64,000 nt of DNA from Cymbidium sinense (Eukaryota > Streptophyta > Magnoliopsida > Asparagales > Orchidaceae), in NCBI GenBank assembly GCA_021442155.1, contig CM038229.1:93963716-94027715 (forward strand), written 5' to 3'. A program made the position numbers and the translations under genes. Positions within the stretch are counted from its first letter, which is position 1; each line of letters starts with the position of its first letter. Positions 50,721 through 62,184 of the stretch are shown here, in pieces. Below the pieces are notes generated by a model. The model was not told the origin of the DNA. It saw only the letters and a list, made by a program, of their open reading frames with translations, and made no database searches.

Positions 50721-51430
50721 CCGCTTTGCATGGAGTTATGAAGAGATGCCGATTGGCTCTGTATCCCATAAAATAGTAATAGAGCCTACTGCTAACCCTA
50801 TCAAACAAGCTCCTAGACACATGCGATTTGACATAGAACAATAGGTCATTTATGAAGTCAAGAAACTTATCGATGATGGATTCATTCAGAAAGAAAAATA
50901 CCCTACCTGGTTAACTTGCATCATCGTAGTTAATAAAAAGAATGGCCAAATTCATATGCGTCAATTTTAGGGATTTAAATAAGGCATGTCCAAAAGATAA
51001 ATTTACATTACCAATCTTGGAGCTGATGGTGGACATTTCCTCATCTCATGCAGTCTTCTCTTTCATGGATGGCTCATTTGGATATAACCAAATAAAGATG
51101 GCCCCTGAAGATGAAAGAAACACTACTATTAGAACCCCGATCAGAATCTATTGCTATAAGGTCATGGCTCTCAGCCTTAAAAATGCTAGTTCTATGTACC
51201 AGCGGGCTATGACTCGAATCAATAATGAACTCATTCATCATCAAGTTGAGTGATATGTCGATGTTCTTGTGGTCAAAGGTAGAGAAAAGGATACCATCTC
51301 TTTGACTTCAGAGTGGTTTTTGAATAGTTAAGATAATTTAACCTCAAAATGAACCCCCTGAAGTGTGCATTTAGAGTAGCTTCAAGGAAATTCCTTGGTT
51401 TTGTTATCCGACACTAGGAAATCAAAATTG
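50721..51430 (+). pseudogene. Reverse transcriptase remnant, copy 3
   Basis: The stretch 50942-51253 is open and reads VNFRDLNKACPKDKFTLPIL, then AVFSFMDGSFGYNQIKMAP, RTPIRIYCYKVMALSLKNA and MYQRAMTRINNELIHHQVE, the canonical order of fingers and palm motifs. A stop precedes the catalytic box at 51254-51265, which reads YVDV: the second aspartate is valine. Upstream VIYEVKKLIDDGFIQKEKYP is also recognisable. This is the best preserved RT fingers-palm stretch of the three copies. Confidence 0.85.
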
Positions 51431-51960
51431 CTCTAGAGAAGATTAAGGCGATATTAGAAATGCTACCCCCTAAAAGTTTAACTCAACTTAGATCATTCCA
51501 AGGGCAGTTGGCATATCTAAGATGCTTTATATCCAACTTATCGAGAAAATTTCAACCATTCTTAGCACTATTCAAAGAGGATGCCAAGTTCAAGTGGGAT
51601 GATAAGGCTGAGCATGCCTTCAAAGACATCAAGCATTACCTGATGATGTCGCCTGTTATAGCTGCCCTTATCCCGAGCAAGCCACTCATACTTTACATTA
51701 CTGCATTAGATGACTCGCTTGGTGCATTGTTGGCCCAAGCTAATGACAAAGGGAAGGAAAGCACACTCTAGTACCTCATCCATCATCTAATCCTTGTTGA
51801 GGCTAATTATCCACCCATTGAGAAGCATCGCCTAGCTTTAATCTTTATATCCTAAAATTTATAGCACTACATGCTTCTTTATAATGTGAACTTAATCTCT
51901 AGGATCAATCCACTATAGTATCCCATGACCCGACCGATGGTATCCAGATGATTGGCACGA
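51431..51960 (+). pseudogene. First RNase H domain remnant, copy 3
   Basis: Open from 51460 to 51771: LPPKSLTQLRSFQGQLAYLR, FISNLSRKFQPFLALFKEDA, AEHAFKDIKHYLMMSPV and ILYITALDDSLGALLAQAND. After a stop at 51769 it continues YLIHHLILVEANYPPIEKHR. The connection and RNase H together are the clearest in the window. Confidence 0.8.
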
Positions 51961-52520
51961 TGGTCCATGATCCTCTCGCAGTTTAACATTACCTTCGTAC
52001 CCCTCTGTGCAGTGAAAGGACAAGCGCTTGTAGATTTCTTAGCAGCACACTCACTTCCTGCTAACTCTCTGCTTAGTGATGATTTCTCCAATGAACAAAT
52101 CATGAACTTAGGGGATACTCACATTCAATGTGGGGAGATGTACTTTGATGGTACAACTTCTTCTCAAAGAGGAGAAGAACCACAATCTACTATTCTAGGA
52201 AAGGCATGAGTAAGAATAGTTCTTTTAATTTTGGACCGCAATGTGATGAGATTCTCATATCATCTGTCCTGTCCTTGCACCAACAATGAAGCCGAATATG
52301 AGGCTACAAGTGCGGTCAGTTCGTTGTTACTAAGCATCCGAACATCAATATCTTGTAGGATTATCTAGTTATCAACCAAATCACTTTGGATCCTATAAGG
52401 TTATAAAGCCCAAGCTCCATCTACCACAAGTACACCATGGAGTTGTTGGCCCAAATCATAGAGGTTATGATTTATAAGATTCCTCGAGGAGAGAATGTTG
52501 TAGCATATGCTTTAAATAGA
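51961..52520 (+). pseudogene. Archaeal-type RNase H (aRNH) remnant, copy 3
   Basis: Preceded by SQFNITFVPLCAVKGQALVD and FLAAHSLPANSLLSDDFSNE, the spacer that links the two RNase H domains in Tat polyproteins. Then EMYFDGTTSSQRGEEPQST (first Asp kept), VMRFSYHLS, NNEAEYEAT and a damaged stretch with several one-base losses. The final motif reads VAYALNR, with Tyr at the usual acidic position. Confidence 0.75.
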
Positions 52521-53835
52521 TAAATCTTATCCCTTATTGATATTGAACTCATCAAATAGTACTCTCTTGAAGAGGAGGTTGCCATTACCAAGATAGACAA
52601 GGAGTTGGGTGGAGGCAACCATTCATGATAACCTAAATAAAGGCAAACTACCTCAAGAGAAGTCCCAAGCCCATCGGATGAAGCAAAGAGCACTTTCCAT
52701 GCTCTTGTGGATGGTGTCTTGTATGAGTTCTTTTGATCATATGTGGTTATATTGTTTAGATAAGCATGAAGCATAAGATTGACTAGGTACACTTAGGATT
52801 ATGTGGAGCCAACCAATCCGGTCCGAAGATGAAAGCCAAGATCAAGAGACTAGGATACTACTAATGGTCGATGATCAAAGATTACATAGATACGGCTAGG
52901 CGATGCCACCAATGTCAAATACACGGTGTGGTCCTACACCAACCACCCAACATTCTACATCCTACATTGGCCTCATGGCCATTCGAGTGTTGGGGTACCG
53001 ACATAGTGGGTCTGATTGATCCTCCTTCTTCCAAGGGTCATTGGTTCATCTTAGCTGCTAGTGACTACTTTTCCAAATGGGTGAAGGTGATTCTACTCAG
53101 AGAGGTCATAGCTTAGCATGTGCTCTAGTTTTTTAAGAACTATATCTTATATAGCGGTGCCTTAATGAATTATATTTGATAATGGTACTACATTTAAAAG
53201 CATTGAGATCAAAACTTTGCCCCGGAGACATAATAGATTGGAGATATTCTACCATCAACTACATGAGGGAAAATGGCTTAAAGCCTTCAACAAAATCTCA
53301 TCCAAATCGAAGACACTCAACAACAACAAGCAATAATGGCATGAGCAATTAGTTGAAACCTTGTGGGCCTACCGCACCACATATAGAACTCCAATTCAAT
53401 CTACTCCTTTCTCCTTAGTGTATGGGTCTGAAGCTATTCTACCATTAGAAGTCTAACTCCCATCATGAAGGATAGTTGTGGGTAGCAAGATCATAATAAA
53501 GCAGAATACCAAGTTGGTTAGAAGAGCTCAAAGGTTTGGAGGAGAGATGCTGTGGGCATGCCAAAACCTCGAGTTGTACAAAGCTAAAATGATTCAAGCT
53601 CACAACAAGTTGGTCCATCCTAGAGCTTTTCATGTAGGAGAGCTTATTTTAGTTCTACGAAGATAGATTGTTTCCCATCTTATGATGGGAGGCAAGCTTG
53701 AACCCACTTGGGAGGGCCCTTTTGCCATAGAGAAGGCTACCAAGGAGGATCTTATCGCTTATTAATCATAAGGGAGCACCCAATGCTTCCAATCAATGGG
53801 CTCTACTTAAATAAATATTATAAATCATGTTTAAA
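52521..53835 (+). pseudogene. Integrase remnant, copy 3
   Basis: The zinc-binding CxxC is intact (RRCHQCQIHGVVLHQPPNIL at about 52900-52960). The core has FECWGTDIVGLI (first Asp), DYFSKWVKVILLREV and, in another frame, IIFDNGTTFKS (second Asp). Near the catalytic Glu the sequence reads ENGLKAFNKI: the codons for AE are deleted. C-terminal phrases are VYGSEAILPLEV, NLELYKAKMIQAHNKLVHPR and, after a stop, GGKLEPTWEGPF with PMLPINGLYLNKYYKS at 53785-53830. Confidence 0.85.
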
Positions 53836-55217
53836 AATAATTATCATAAATAAAATTTCCATTTTGAATTCAATCTCTTCCATGTTAAAATTATTATTTT
53901 TTATGAATCTTCCATGATGTGTTTAGGGTAGGTGTAAGGAACCTGAGCGGTGTCCTATCCTTCATCGACACAATACAAACACAAACTATACTCAAACATA
54001 TAAAACAAACACATATATTTTTCCTTAGGCTACTCTGAGTTGAGATAACGCCCCCAATGACACTCACTTAGTAGCTACTCTAGGTCGGGCTGACGTGCTA
54101 CTCTGCTACTGTGTCACTCTAATGGTCTTCTTTCTTTGGAGAATGTAAGTCTGCTATGCTTTCCTTCCTTACTTGGCCACCGTACATTGACAAGTGCCAT
54201 TTTAGTTTGGTAGGCAGTTACTACATGGTTAATAAGTTACCTTATGTTTGCTTCATTTAAGAGGATGTGAGTCGACAATGCTTTCTTCTCAAATTAGCTT
54301 AGGTCATGTTTGAGGTTTAGGATAAGTCCCCTAGTGACTTCCTCCTGCTTCAAGTCGGGTCCATCCTTCCTCGGGCTTCGCTTAGTAGTCGCTCTAGGTC
54401 AGATAACATCTGTCCCGCTGATGACAGACTATCCCGATGATCAGTTCCACTTGGAAAGTTGTAAGACTACACACTTTCTTTCTAGATTGATCATTGGACA
54501 CCAACAAGAACCTTAGGTTGGTTGGTTCTCACTATGCTGATGGATACATCACTCATGTTGATGGATACACCTTAGGATACACCACTCATGAAAGATGTAA
54601 GTCTACTACACTATCTCCTTGAGTTGGCCGTGGGTATTTAGATCACATTCGTTGTGACCTTATTTAGATACTACCCAAGTTACTATCAGATTGGATAGTT
54701 CCCCTTTTATAGTAACCACCCCTATGGTTGGAGAATCTATCCTATGGATGTGCAAATTATCCCTTGATCTAGTAAATTTGAGATATGTCAAGGCCGACAA
54801 AGCCCTTTCTCAGTGTAGTCCCTCGCACGCCAACATGGTCCACATAAACATATAAACAAAATATATATTCACTTGTGGATTTGGAGGACATGCCTAGTGG
54901 TACCTTTTTCCAAGTAGGCATTTTATCTTTAGCACAATGTCAGAAAAACTCTCAATAAGAATCGCTTGACTACTCTTGAGTTGATATAAGTCCCCAACAA
55001 TATTCACTCAGTAGTTTCCCCTAAGTCGAGTTCAATTTGTTATGCTACCAACAAGTCACCCCAGCGATTGTTCAATTCTTTAGAAGATGTAAGCCTGTTA
55101 CACCTTCTTCCCAGTATAGTCATTGCACACTAAAAGGAAATCCCTTAAGTTGGCTAGCTTTACTATTCTAGACTATCTATTTGGATTTGTAAATCTGAGA
55201 TAGGATAAGTATGATAT
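53836..55217 (+). other. R1: 3' non-coding region of Tat copy 3
   Basis: Same order of phrases as 27054-28546: GTTTAGGGTAGGTGTAAGG at 53920, CTACTCTGAGTTGAGATAAC at 54030, GACTATCCCGATGATCAG near 54428, GTTACTATCAGATTGGATAG near 54680 and TACTCTTGAGTTGATATAAG at 54972. It runs without a break into R2 at 55218. No supported gene. Confidence 0.6.
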
Positions 55218-56753
55218 AGCCCCTTCTCAGTGGGTCCATCGCACACCGACATGGTTCATAAATTAAATCTATCAAATTTGATCAAGCTCACATCCCCAGT
55301 GGATATGCCCTCAAGTCAAAATCAAACTAAACCAAACAAAACATATCAAATCACATGAAATTAAAATAAAATTAATCCTAGCTACTTTTGAGTTGACATA
55401 AGTCCTCAGCATTCACTCATTAGTCATCCTAGGTCAAGTTTGATTTGTTGTGCATCCAACGTCACCCAGTGTTGTTCCACTTAAGATGTAAGTCTATGCC
55501 TTCTTTTTACTGTTGCACACCAAAAGGTAACCCCTTAGGTTGGCTAGCTCTACCACACAGTTGGTAGACTATCCCTTTAGATTTGTAAATGTAAAGTAGG
55601 TCAAGGCTGATATAGCCCCATCTTAGTTGGTCCATCACACACCAATAGGGTCCATACATTAACTCAGATTAAATTAAACCCAATCTAATTTTTCCGAGTT
55701 AAATCACACCCTTCTCCCCAGTGGAGCCTCAAATCATATATAAATAAGTCAAGCAAGCAAATCAAATTCAGAACCAACCTCTCTAGTGGAGCCAAATTAA
55801 ACCAACTCCCCAATAGAGTTTAAATCAAAGAAATCCAACCAAACTCTTATTCCCAATGGATACATCCCTAAATAAATCTATGAAATCAAACTCAAATCCT
55901 AATCCCCAGTGGATAGCTCGAACCTGCTTCCCTAGTGGAAGGTTCATATACCTGATCCCTAATGGACTTGAGGAAATATCTCTAGCAAATATGCCTCCAC
56001 ATCAATTAAAATAAAATAAATTAAGTTGATTCAATCTTACTCCCCGGTGGATTATAGATTCTTATCCCCAGTGGATCTTCTTTCCACAAATCATATAATC
56101 AAATCAAATTCAAACCTTATCCCTAATTGATTTTCTTCTTCCATGCCCTTGACATAGACCCCTCACATGTCATGTATAATGCATGTGTGATCCCAGTGGA
56201 TCTCCCTCAATGTCCTTGACATGGAATTCTCATCAAATCTTATTTCTTCTCTTATGGACACCTTTAATACTTCAACCAAAAGCTTAGTAATGTATTCATT
56301 CAAATTACATCATCTTAACATTATAATCAACATTTTATGATTTGTGATGGTGCAAGCTCAAACTAACTATACATTATCATGCTAAACATATTATAGGGTT
56401 AATTAACACATAATATATTATATTATGATATATGATGTTATATTATAATTTGCAAATAATATAATATATTGTTTAACATTACACCTCATTAGAATCACTT
56501 AAAAGGAATAAATAACAAAATTTTATCAAAATATGAATAATGTTCATTTTGGATGTAAAATTGTTATTTTCTATTATAAATGGTACAAAATAGCATAATT
56601 TTTGTGTTGCTTCTTTGGTGTGTGCCATGAATTTGGCCAAATTCTTCCATCTCAACCTTCAAATTAACATTTTTGTGAGTTTTGACCCAATGTATTATAA
56701 CAAAAGTAAAACATACTAAAATGTACAATAACATTTAGTAACACACCACCACA

Positions 56754-56794
<41 letters not shown>

Positions 56795-57765
56795 ATGTAC
56801 ATTATATTTTAATATGCTTTCATATAATATTATCTTACATTACACCTTAAAATGAATCACTTGAAGCAAAAAATTCATAAAATTTGGTTGAAAAATGAAC
56901 ATTATTTGGGATGCAAAATTCCATTCTTTTGATTAAATGACACACCATAGCACACCCCCAATGATGTTCCCTAAAGCTTTCCTTAAATTTGGCCAAATCC
57001 CATCATCTCAGCCTATAAGTCAGTATTTTTATGAATTATACTAGTACAAACTCTACTACATCATACTATAACAAACTAAAATATGCTAAACAACAAGTAG
57101 TAATACACAATCATATGTTATAATCCATGATGCTACACTATGTTATGGCATCCTATATTATGATACACTATAACATATTATATTATACTATATTGCATAT
57201 CACATCATAAGGGATTGCTTAAGATAAAAATCATAAAATTAGTTCAAATAAAAAAACTATATATTTTAGTCATATCACTTACATATTTTAAATTGGAACA
57301 ATATATTATGATGCCATGCTCTACCTATTATGAATTTGGCCAAATTCCACCATTTTAAAGTATAAATCAACATTTTTATAAATAATCCTAGTGTAGGCTT
57401 GACTGCATGATTGTAAAATACTAAAATAATTTAAAATGCACAGAATAATATATTATGATATATGATGTTATACTATGCTACAACATATAATATTTATTTT
57501 GAACATAAAATCTTACTTTCTAGACTACAAGTGGCATAGCACAACTTTGGTACTACAACCTAATTCCCACTTCAAATTTAACAAATTTCATCATCTTGGT
57601 TTATTAAATCAACATTTTTATGATTTATATTAATATAGACTATAGGGTACAATACCATAATATACTAAAAATTTCAAAACATCTTATAACATCCAAAAAC
57701 ACATCACTACATGCTTAAATATATGATGCTACATTATACTATAATATATGGTATTATAATATGAT
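55218..57765 (+). other. R2, second copy (empty site for LTR2)
   Basis: Direct copy of 35145-37680 with point changes and small indels, joined to R1 at TATAGCCCCTTCTCAGTGGG. The R1-type phrase is repeated at 55385-55520. The TCCCCAGTGGAT-type motif recurs about a dozen times at 55690-56200. AT-rich 240-340 bp repeats follow at 56340-57765, with the GAATTTGGCCAAATTC palindrome at 56629-56644 and 57332-57347. It ends at the TTTAGGG array. Confidence 0.65.
56758..56791. repeat. (TA)n microsatellite
   Basis: About 17 uninterrupted TA units. The equivalent place in the first R2 copy (36685-36700) has only CATACATATGTG-type sequence, so the run expanded after duplication. Confidence 0.9.
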
Positions 57766-58205
57766 TTAGGGTTAGGGTTTAGGGTATTCAAATCTCTAAT
57801 AGTCAAGGAAAGTCTCTTGAAGACATTTTCTTTAGCTAGCATAACTATGTTAGGATTAGGTCATTCTTTAGATCTACTCTAAATGACATCTTTATCCAAA
57901 GTTTAGGGCTTAGGGTTAGTTTAGAGTTTAGGGTTTAGGGTTTAGGGTTTGTTTAGGGGTTAGGGTTTGGGGTTTAGGGTTTTGGGTTTAGGGTTATAGG
58001 TTTTAAGGTTTAGGGTTGTAAGTTTTGGGGTTTAGGATTTAGGATTTAGGGTTTTAGGTTTTAGGTTTTAGGATTTAGGGTTTAGGCTTTAAGCTTTAGG
58101 GTTTAATGTTTAGGGTTTAGGGATTTTAGGGTTTAGGGTTTATTATTTATGATTTATAATTTAGGTTTTAGGTTTAGGTTTTATGTTTTAGTTTAGGGTT
58201 TAGGG
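57766..58205 (+). repeat. TTTAGGG array with short island, second copy
   Basis: Starts ATTTAGGGTTAGGG, then the same island as 37710-37820 at 57790-57900, then degenerate TTTAGGG units. G-rich strand on plus, as in every other block of this window. Confidence 0.85.
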
Positions 58206-58660
58206 TTTATTTTTTTAATAGAGAAAAAATTCAGATTCAACATTTCTTATTTTTGATTTCATCAACCAAGTAGCACCCCAAGTTCCCTAAGACACAAGAA
58301 AACAAATAAAAATGAGTACCCATAGAGCAAATCAAAACCCTAGATAAGTAGAAACCATCTCTTATAAAGACCGTTCCATAAGTAGCGATTGGATTGGGTA
58401 TTTTTCAATTTCTCCAGCTCCCATCAAAACCACCCACATTTCAAGTATGGGATCCACCATCATATCGATCTCTCCCTCCACCACCACTATAACCTCTCAG
58501 CTCACCTCCATAACACCCTTGCTCCACCTCCATATCCCCACCTCGGATCCCACCACCACTATGATAAGCTGTGCCTCAGCCTTCACCTCCACTTTGAATT
58601 TAGCGAGCTTAATTGATAGTGATGTTTCTATCATGAAGGTTCTAACCATTCTTAGGGTAG
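58206..58660 (-). pseudogene. GRP 3'-end fragment 2
   Basis: Minus-strand reading starts KNG, then a stop, then NLHDRNITIN, with a further stop, and a glycine-rich tail with several indels (YSGGGGRDRYDGGSH). It ends SWRN and a TGA stop near 58409. The 3' UTR ends at a T run at 58209-58216. It has more indels than fragments 1, 3 and 5. Its upstream end again meets TTAGGG at CATTCTTAGGG (58648-58658). Confidence 0.65.
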
Positions 58661-59029
58661 TTTAGGGTTTAGGGTTGTAGGTTTTAGGGTTTAGGGTTTA
58701 GGGTTTAAGGTTTAGGATTTTAGGGTATGGGAGATTTAGGAAGGTTGTTTAGTTTAGGGTTTAGGGATTTAGGGTTTGAGGAGTTTAGGATTTAGAGAGT
58801 TTAGGTTTAGTTGGTGGAGTGGAGAGGTTTAGAGGTTAAGGTGGTAGTGGTTAGGAGTGGTTAGGGTTTAGGGCCCAGGGTTTAGGGCCCAGGTTTAGGG
58901 CCCAGGGAGGGTTTAGTGGCTCAGATCTGTGGCCATAAGGTCAGAGAGTGGGTTTAAAGAGTTTAGGTGTAGTGTGGATTTAGGTTTAGGGTGGGTTTAG
59001 TGCTAGGGAACATATTTTCCAACTTAAGT
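58655..59029 (+). repeat. TTTAGGG array with GGGCCCAG variants
   Basis: TTTAGGG and TTTAGG units, increasingly degenerate. At 58861-58915 three GGGCCCAGG units alternate with TTTAGG. From 58920 to 59029 it contains non-telomeric words (GGCTCAGATCTGTGGCC) before the T-rich block. Confidence 0.75.
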
Positions 59030-59564
59030 TTAAATTTTATTTATTTATTATAGAAGGTTAGTTTGGGTTTGTAAGTTTAAGATTTTATGGTTTAGGATTT
59101 TATTTTTAATTTAAACATATTTATCTTTATTTAGTTTATTTTATTTTATTTAGTTTTTTTTTATTTTTTTAGGTTTTTTTTATTTTTTATTTAGTTATAT
59201 TTATTTTAGGTTTTTATTTTAGTATTCTTTAGGTTTATGTTTATTTTATTTTAGTATAGTTTTATTTTAATTTTATTTTTTTATGTTTAGGTTTTAATTT
59301 TTAATTTTATGTTTTATTTAGTTTTATTTTATGTTAATTTTATTTTAATTTACATTTAGTTTTTTTATTTTAGGTTTTTTTTTAGGTTTATTTTATTTAT
59401 TAGTTTAGATTAGGTTTTCATTATTTTATTTTATTTTTTTAGGTTTAGGTTTTAGTTTAGGTTTAGTTTTAGTTTTTTATCTTTATTTATTTTATCTCTA
59501 TTTAGGTGTAGGTTTTTTATTTATTTTATTTTAGATTTTATTTAGTTTAAGTTTATATTTTTAT
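59030..59564 (+). repeat. T-rich degenerate array
   Basis: Shorter counterpart of 38876-42600, with the same TTTATTTTA and TTTAGGTTTAGG words and very little C. Confidence 0.7.
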
Positions 59565-59762
59565 TTAGAGTTTAGGGTTTAGGGTTTAGGGTTTAGGGTT
59601 TAGTTTTAGGCTTTAGTTTTAGGCTTTAGGTTGTAGGTTTAAGGTTGTAGGTTTAGGGTTTAGGGTTTTAGGGTTTAGGGTTGTAGGTTTTGAGTTTTGA
59701 GTTTAGGGTTTAGGGTTAGTTTTAGGGTTTAAGGTTAGTTTAGGGTTTAGGGTTTAGGTGAG
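59565..59762 (+). repeat. TTTAGGG array
   Basis: Comparatively clean TTTAGGG repeats (five in a row near 59570-59605), then variants with TTGTAGG and TTTTAGG. Confidence 0.85.
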
Positions 59763-60675
59763 CCTGAAAGATTGGGATTTATAAAACTAAAACATACCAC
59801 TAAGCAAAAATCTACTAGATAGAAATAGAGAGCCAGGAAGATTGGGATTAGAACAAGTTATTACATGGTTGAAATGAAATCGTTGTTACAAAATACTTGT
59901 CTTTATCTTACTAAGATCATTTGTTTAGAGTTTAACTCGCTAAACCCAAAAACCAAAATTATAAATGAGTACATGAACAAATTTGAAGTATTGCTATTAT
60001 CTTCTAAAATTATGGAAAGATTAAACTAATGTTGTTTAGGTTTAGATCGACTTGAGCCCTAAACTTAAAAGAGACACTACATAAAATTAATTTGCATGTG
60101 GCTTTTGATGAAACTTTAGATTTCAAATAACATCAAAAAATTCTTGCACCTAATAGAATGTCATCAAATGTAAGAATTATTCTTTCCACCATTAAATCAT
60201 ATTCAAATGAATACATCTAAATGAAGTAACATTGCTACCAATAAAAAGAAATAAAAAAGATGATAGATACTATGTTGGAATCTAAAATCTCTCTTAAATC
60301 ATATTTTAGATGTCACGAAAAAATCTATGAGTGTCCTAAATCTCTCACAACACTACGCCAGCTATTCTAAGCATTGACTTCATAGTTTTACTTGAGCTTT
60401 CTTGCTTTGTGTTGAAGGGAATTATTTGTTATATTATGTTGCAGCATTGAGTCTCAAAGTAAGAGAGCTATAATTTTGGAAATCTCTATGCAGATCTATC
60501 ATTTTTTTGTGAGATACAATCACTATTATAAAAATCTCATTCAATAATACTTTGCATCAAGTCTCCCTAATTCGCAAAGATCTCGAGCATTGCCTTAAAG
60601 CATTGAAATCCTACTAAAGAGAGATTTTTAATCCACAAATTTAGCTCCTTGACATATTTTCTAAATTGAAAGAGC
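59763..60675. other. Unique 0.9 kb island within the satellite
   Basis: Ordinary AT-rich sequence with balanced base use, unlike both flanks. It does not occur in the first satellite (37681-42600). No ORF over 60 codons, and no domain recognised with confidence; one short phrase (NKFEVLLLSSKIM at about 59986-60025) is faintly gag-like. It returns abruptly to T-rich array at GTAGTTTAGGTTTATTTT. It may be a fragment of another element. Confidence 0.5.
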
Positions 60676-61159
60676 TGTAGTTTAGGTTTATTTTATTTTT
60701 ATTTTAGATTTTGGTTTTTTTTTTAGTTTAGGGTTTAGGTTTTATTTTTATTTATGTTTTGGTTTTATTTTTATATTTGTTTTTTAGGTTTAAGTTTTTA
60801 TTTAGTTTTTATTTTATTTTATTTTTATTTTATTTAGGTTTTTTATTTTTTAGTTTATTTTACATTTTATATATTTTATTTTAGTTGAGTTTTTATTTTT
60901 TTATTTTATTTTATTTTTAAGTTTAGGTTTAGGTTTAGGTTTAGGTTTTAGTTTATGTTTTTATTTTATTTTATTATTTATTTTATTTTAGGTTTTTTTA
61001 ATTATTTTATTTTTAGGTTTTATTTAGTTCAAGTTTAAGTTTTTAGGTTTTTAGGGTTTAGGGTTTAGGGTTTAGGGTTTATGGTTTGGGTTTAGGGTTT
61101 AGGGTGTTAGGTTTTGGATTTAAGTTTTAGTTTATGGTTTTTGGTTTAAGGTTTTATTT
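60676..61159 (+). repeat. T-rich array passing into TTTAGGG repeats
   Basis: 60676-61040 is T-rich TTTATTTTA/TTTAGG sequence; 61041-61159 is TTTAGGG with a few variants. It abuts the 3' UTR end of GRP fragment 3. Confidence 0.75.
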
Positions 61160-61650
61160 TTAACAGAGAACAAATTTAGATTCAACATTTCTTCTTTTTA
61201 ATTTCACAAACCAAGTAGCATCCTAAGTATTATAAGACATAAGCAGCGACATAGGTCAAAAATGAGCACCCATAGTGCAAATCAAAAACCCTAGATAAGT
61301 AGAACCGTCTCTACTATAAATACATAGTACCATATAAAGTAGATCAGATCAGTCATTCTTCAATTTCTCCACTTTCCTTCAGAACCACCCTTGCCTCTCG
61401 AGAAGCAAAATCTGCCATAATATCCCCAATCTCTCTCTCCTCCACCACCATGATTGTAACCTTCGTCGCTCTTCCGGCCTCCATAACCACCACTGCTCTA
61501 ATCACCACCTCCATATCCACCAGCACCTTCAGATCCCCCACTACCATTGCGATAACCGCAGCCTCCACCTTCACCTCCACCGCCATATCTAGATTGAGCA
61601 TAGTTATCGGTGATGTTTCTATCATCAAGGTTCTGCCCATTCTTAAGGTT
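61160..61650 (-). pseudogene. GRP 3'-end fragment 3 (best preserved)
   Basis: From 61649 on minus: KNGQNLDDRNIT, DNYAQSRYGGGGEGGG, NGSGGSEGAGGYGGGD, then one in-frame stop, SSGGYGGRKSDEGYNHGGGG and ending GGSEGKWRN with a TGA stop near 61357. It corresponds to the last RRM strand plus the glycine-rich tail of a plant GRP7/GRP1A-type protein. The roughly 200-base 3' UTR includes AAACCCTAGATAAG (plus strand, 61290-61303). Only one stop interrupts it, so it is the closest to the captured sequence. The annotated-looking 95-codon minus ORF over this place (61353-61640) is in a different frame and is an artefact. Confidence 0.8.
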
Positions 61651-61669
61651 TAGGGTTAGTTTAGGGTTT

Positions 61670-62150
61670 AAGATTTTATTTAATAAAGGACAAATTTAGA
61701 TTCAACATTTCTTCTATTTGACTTCATCAACCAAGTAACACCCCAAGTTTTCTAAGTCACAAGCGATGACATTGAAAAAAAATATGAGCACCCATAGAGA
61801 AAATCAAAAACCCTAGATAAGTAAAACTGTCTCAACTATAAAGACATAGTTCCATAAGCAGATTGAATCGTCATTCTCGCTTTTCCCCATTAACTAGCTC
61901 GCCTCTCTCAACTAGCGGGACCCACCATCATATCCCTGATCTCTCCCTCTGCCACCACCATGATTGTAACCTCTGCCACTCCTCCCGCCTCCATAGCCAC
62001 CACTGCTCCCCATATCCACCAGCCACCTCTAGATCCCCCATAACTACTGCGATAACCGTTGCCTCTTCCTTCGCATCCACCACTAGAACTAGACTGAGCC
62101 TAGTTGACAATGATGTTCCTATCTTCAAGGTTCTGCCCATTCTTAGGGTT
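61670..62150 (-). pseudogene. GRP 3'-end fragment 4
   Basis: Minus reading from 62149: KNGQNLEDRNIIVN, a stop, AQSSSSGGCEGRGNG, SYGGSRGGWW, then a frameshift into the glycine-rich tail (DQGYDGGSR). The usual GGSxGNWRN end is replaced by diverged sequence near 61865-61915. It is separated from fragment 3 by only about 25 bases of TTTAGGG-type spacer. With fragments 3 and 5 it forms tandem units of about 520 bases. Confidence 0.7.
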
Positions 62151-62184
62151 TAGGGTAAGTTGAAAGTTTAGGGTTTAAAGTTTA

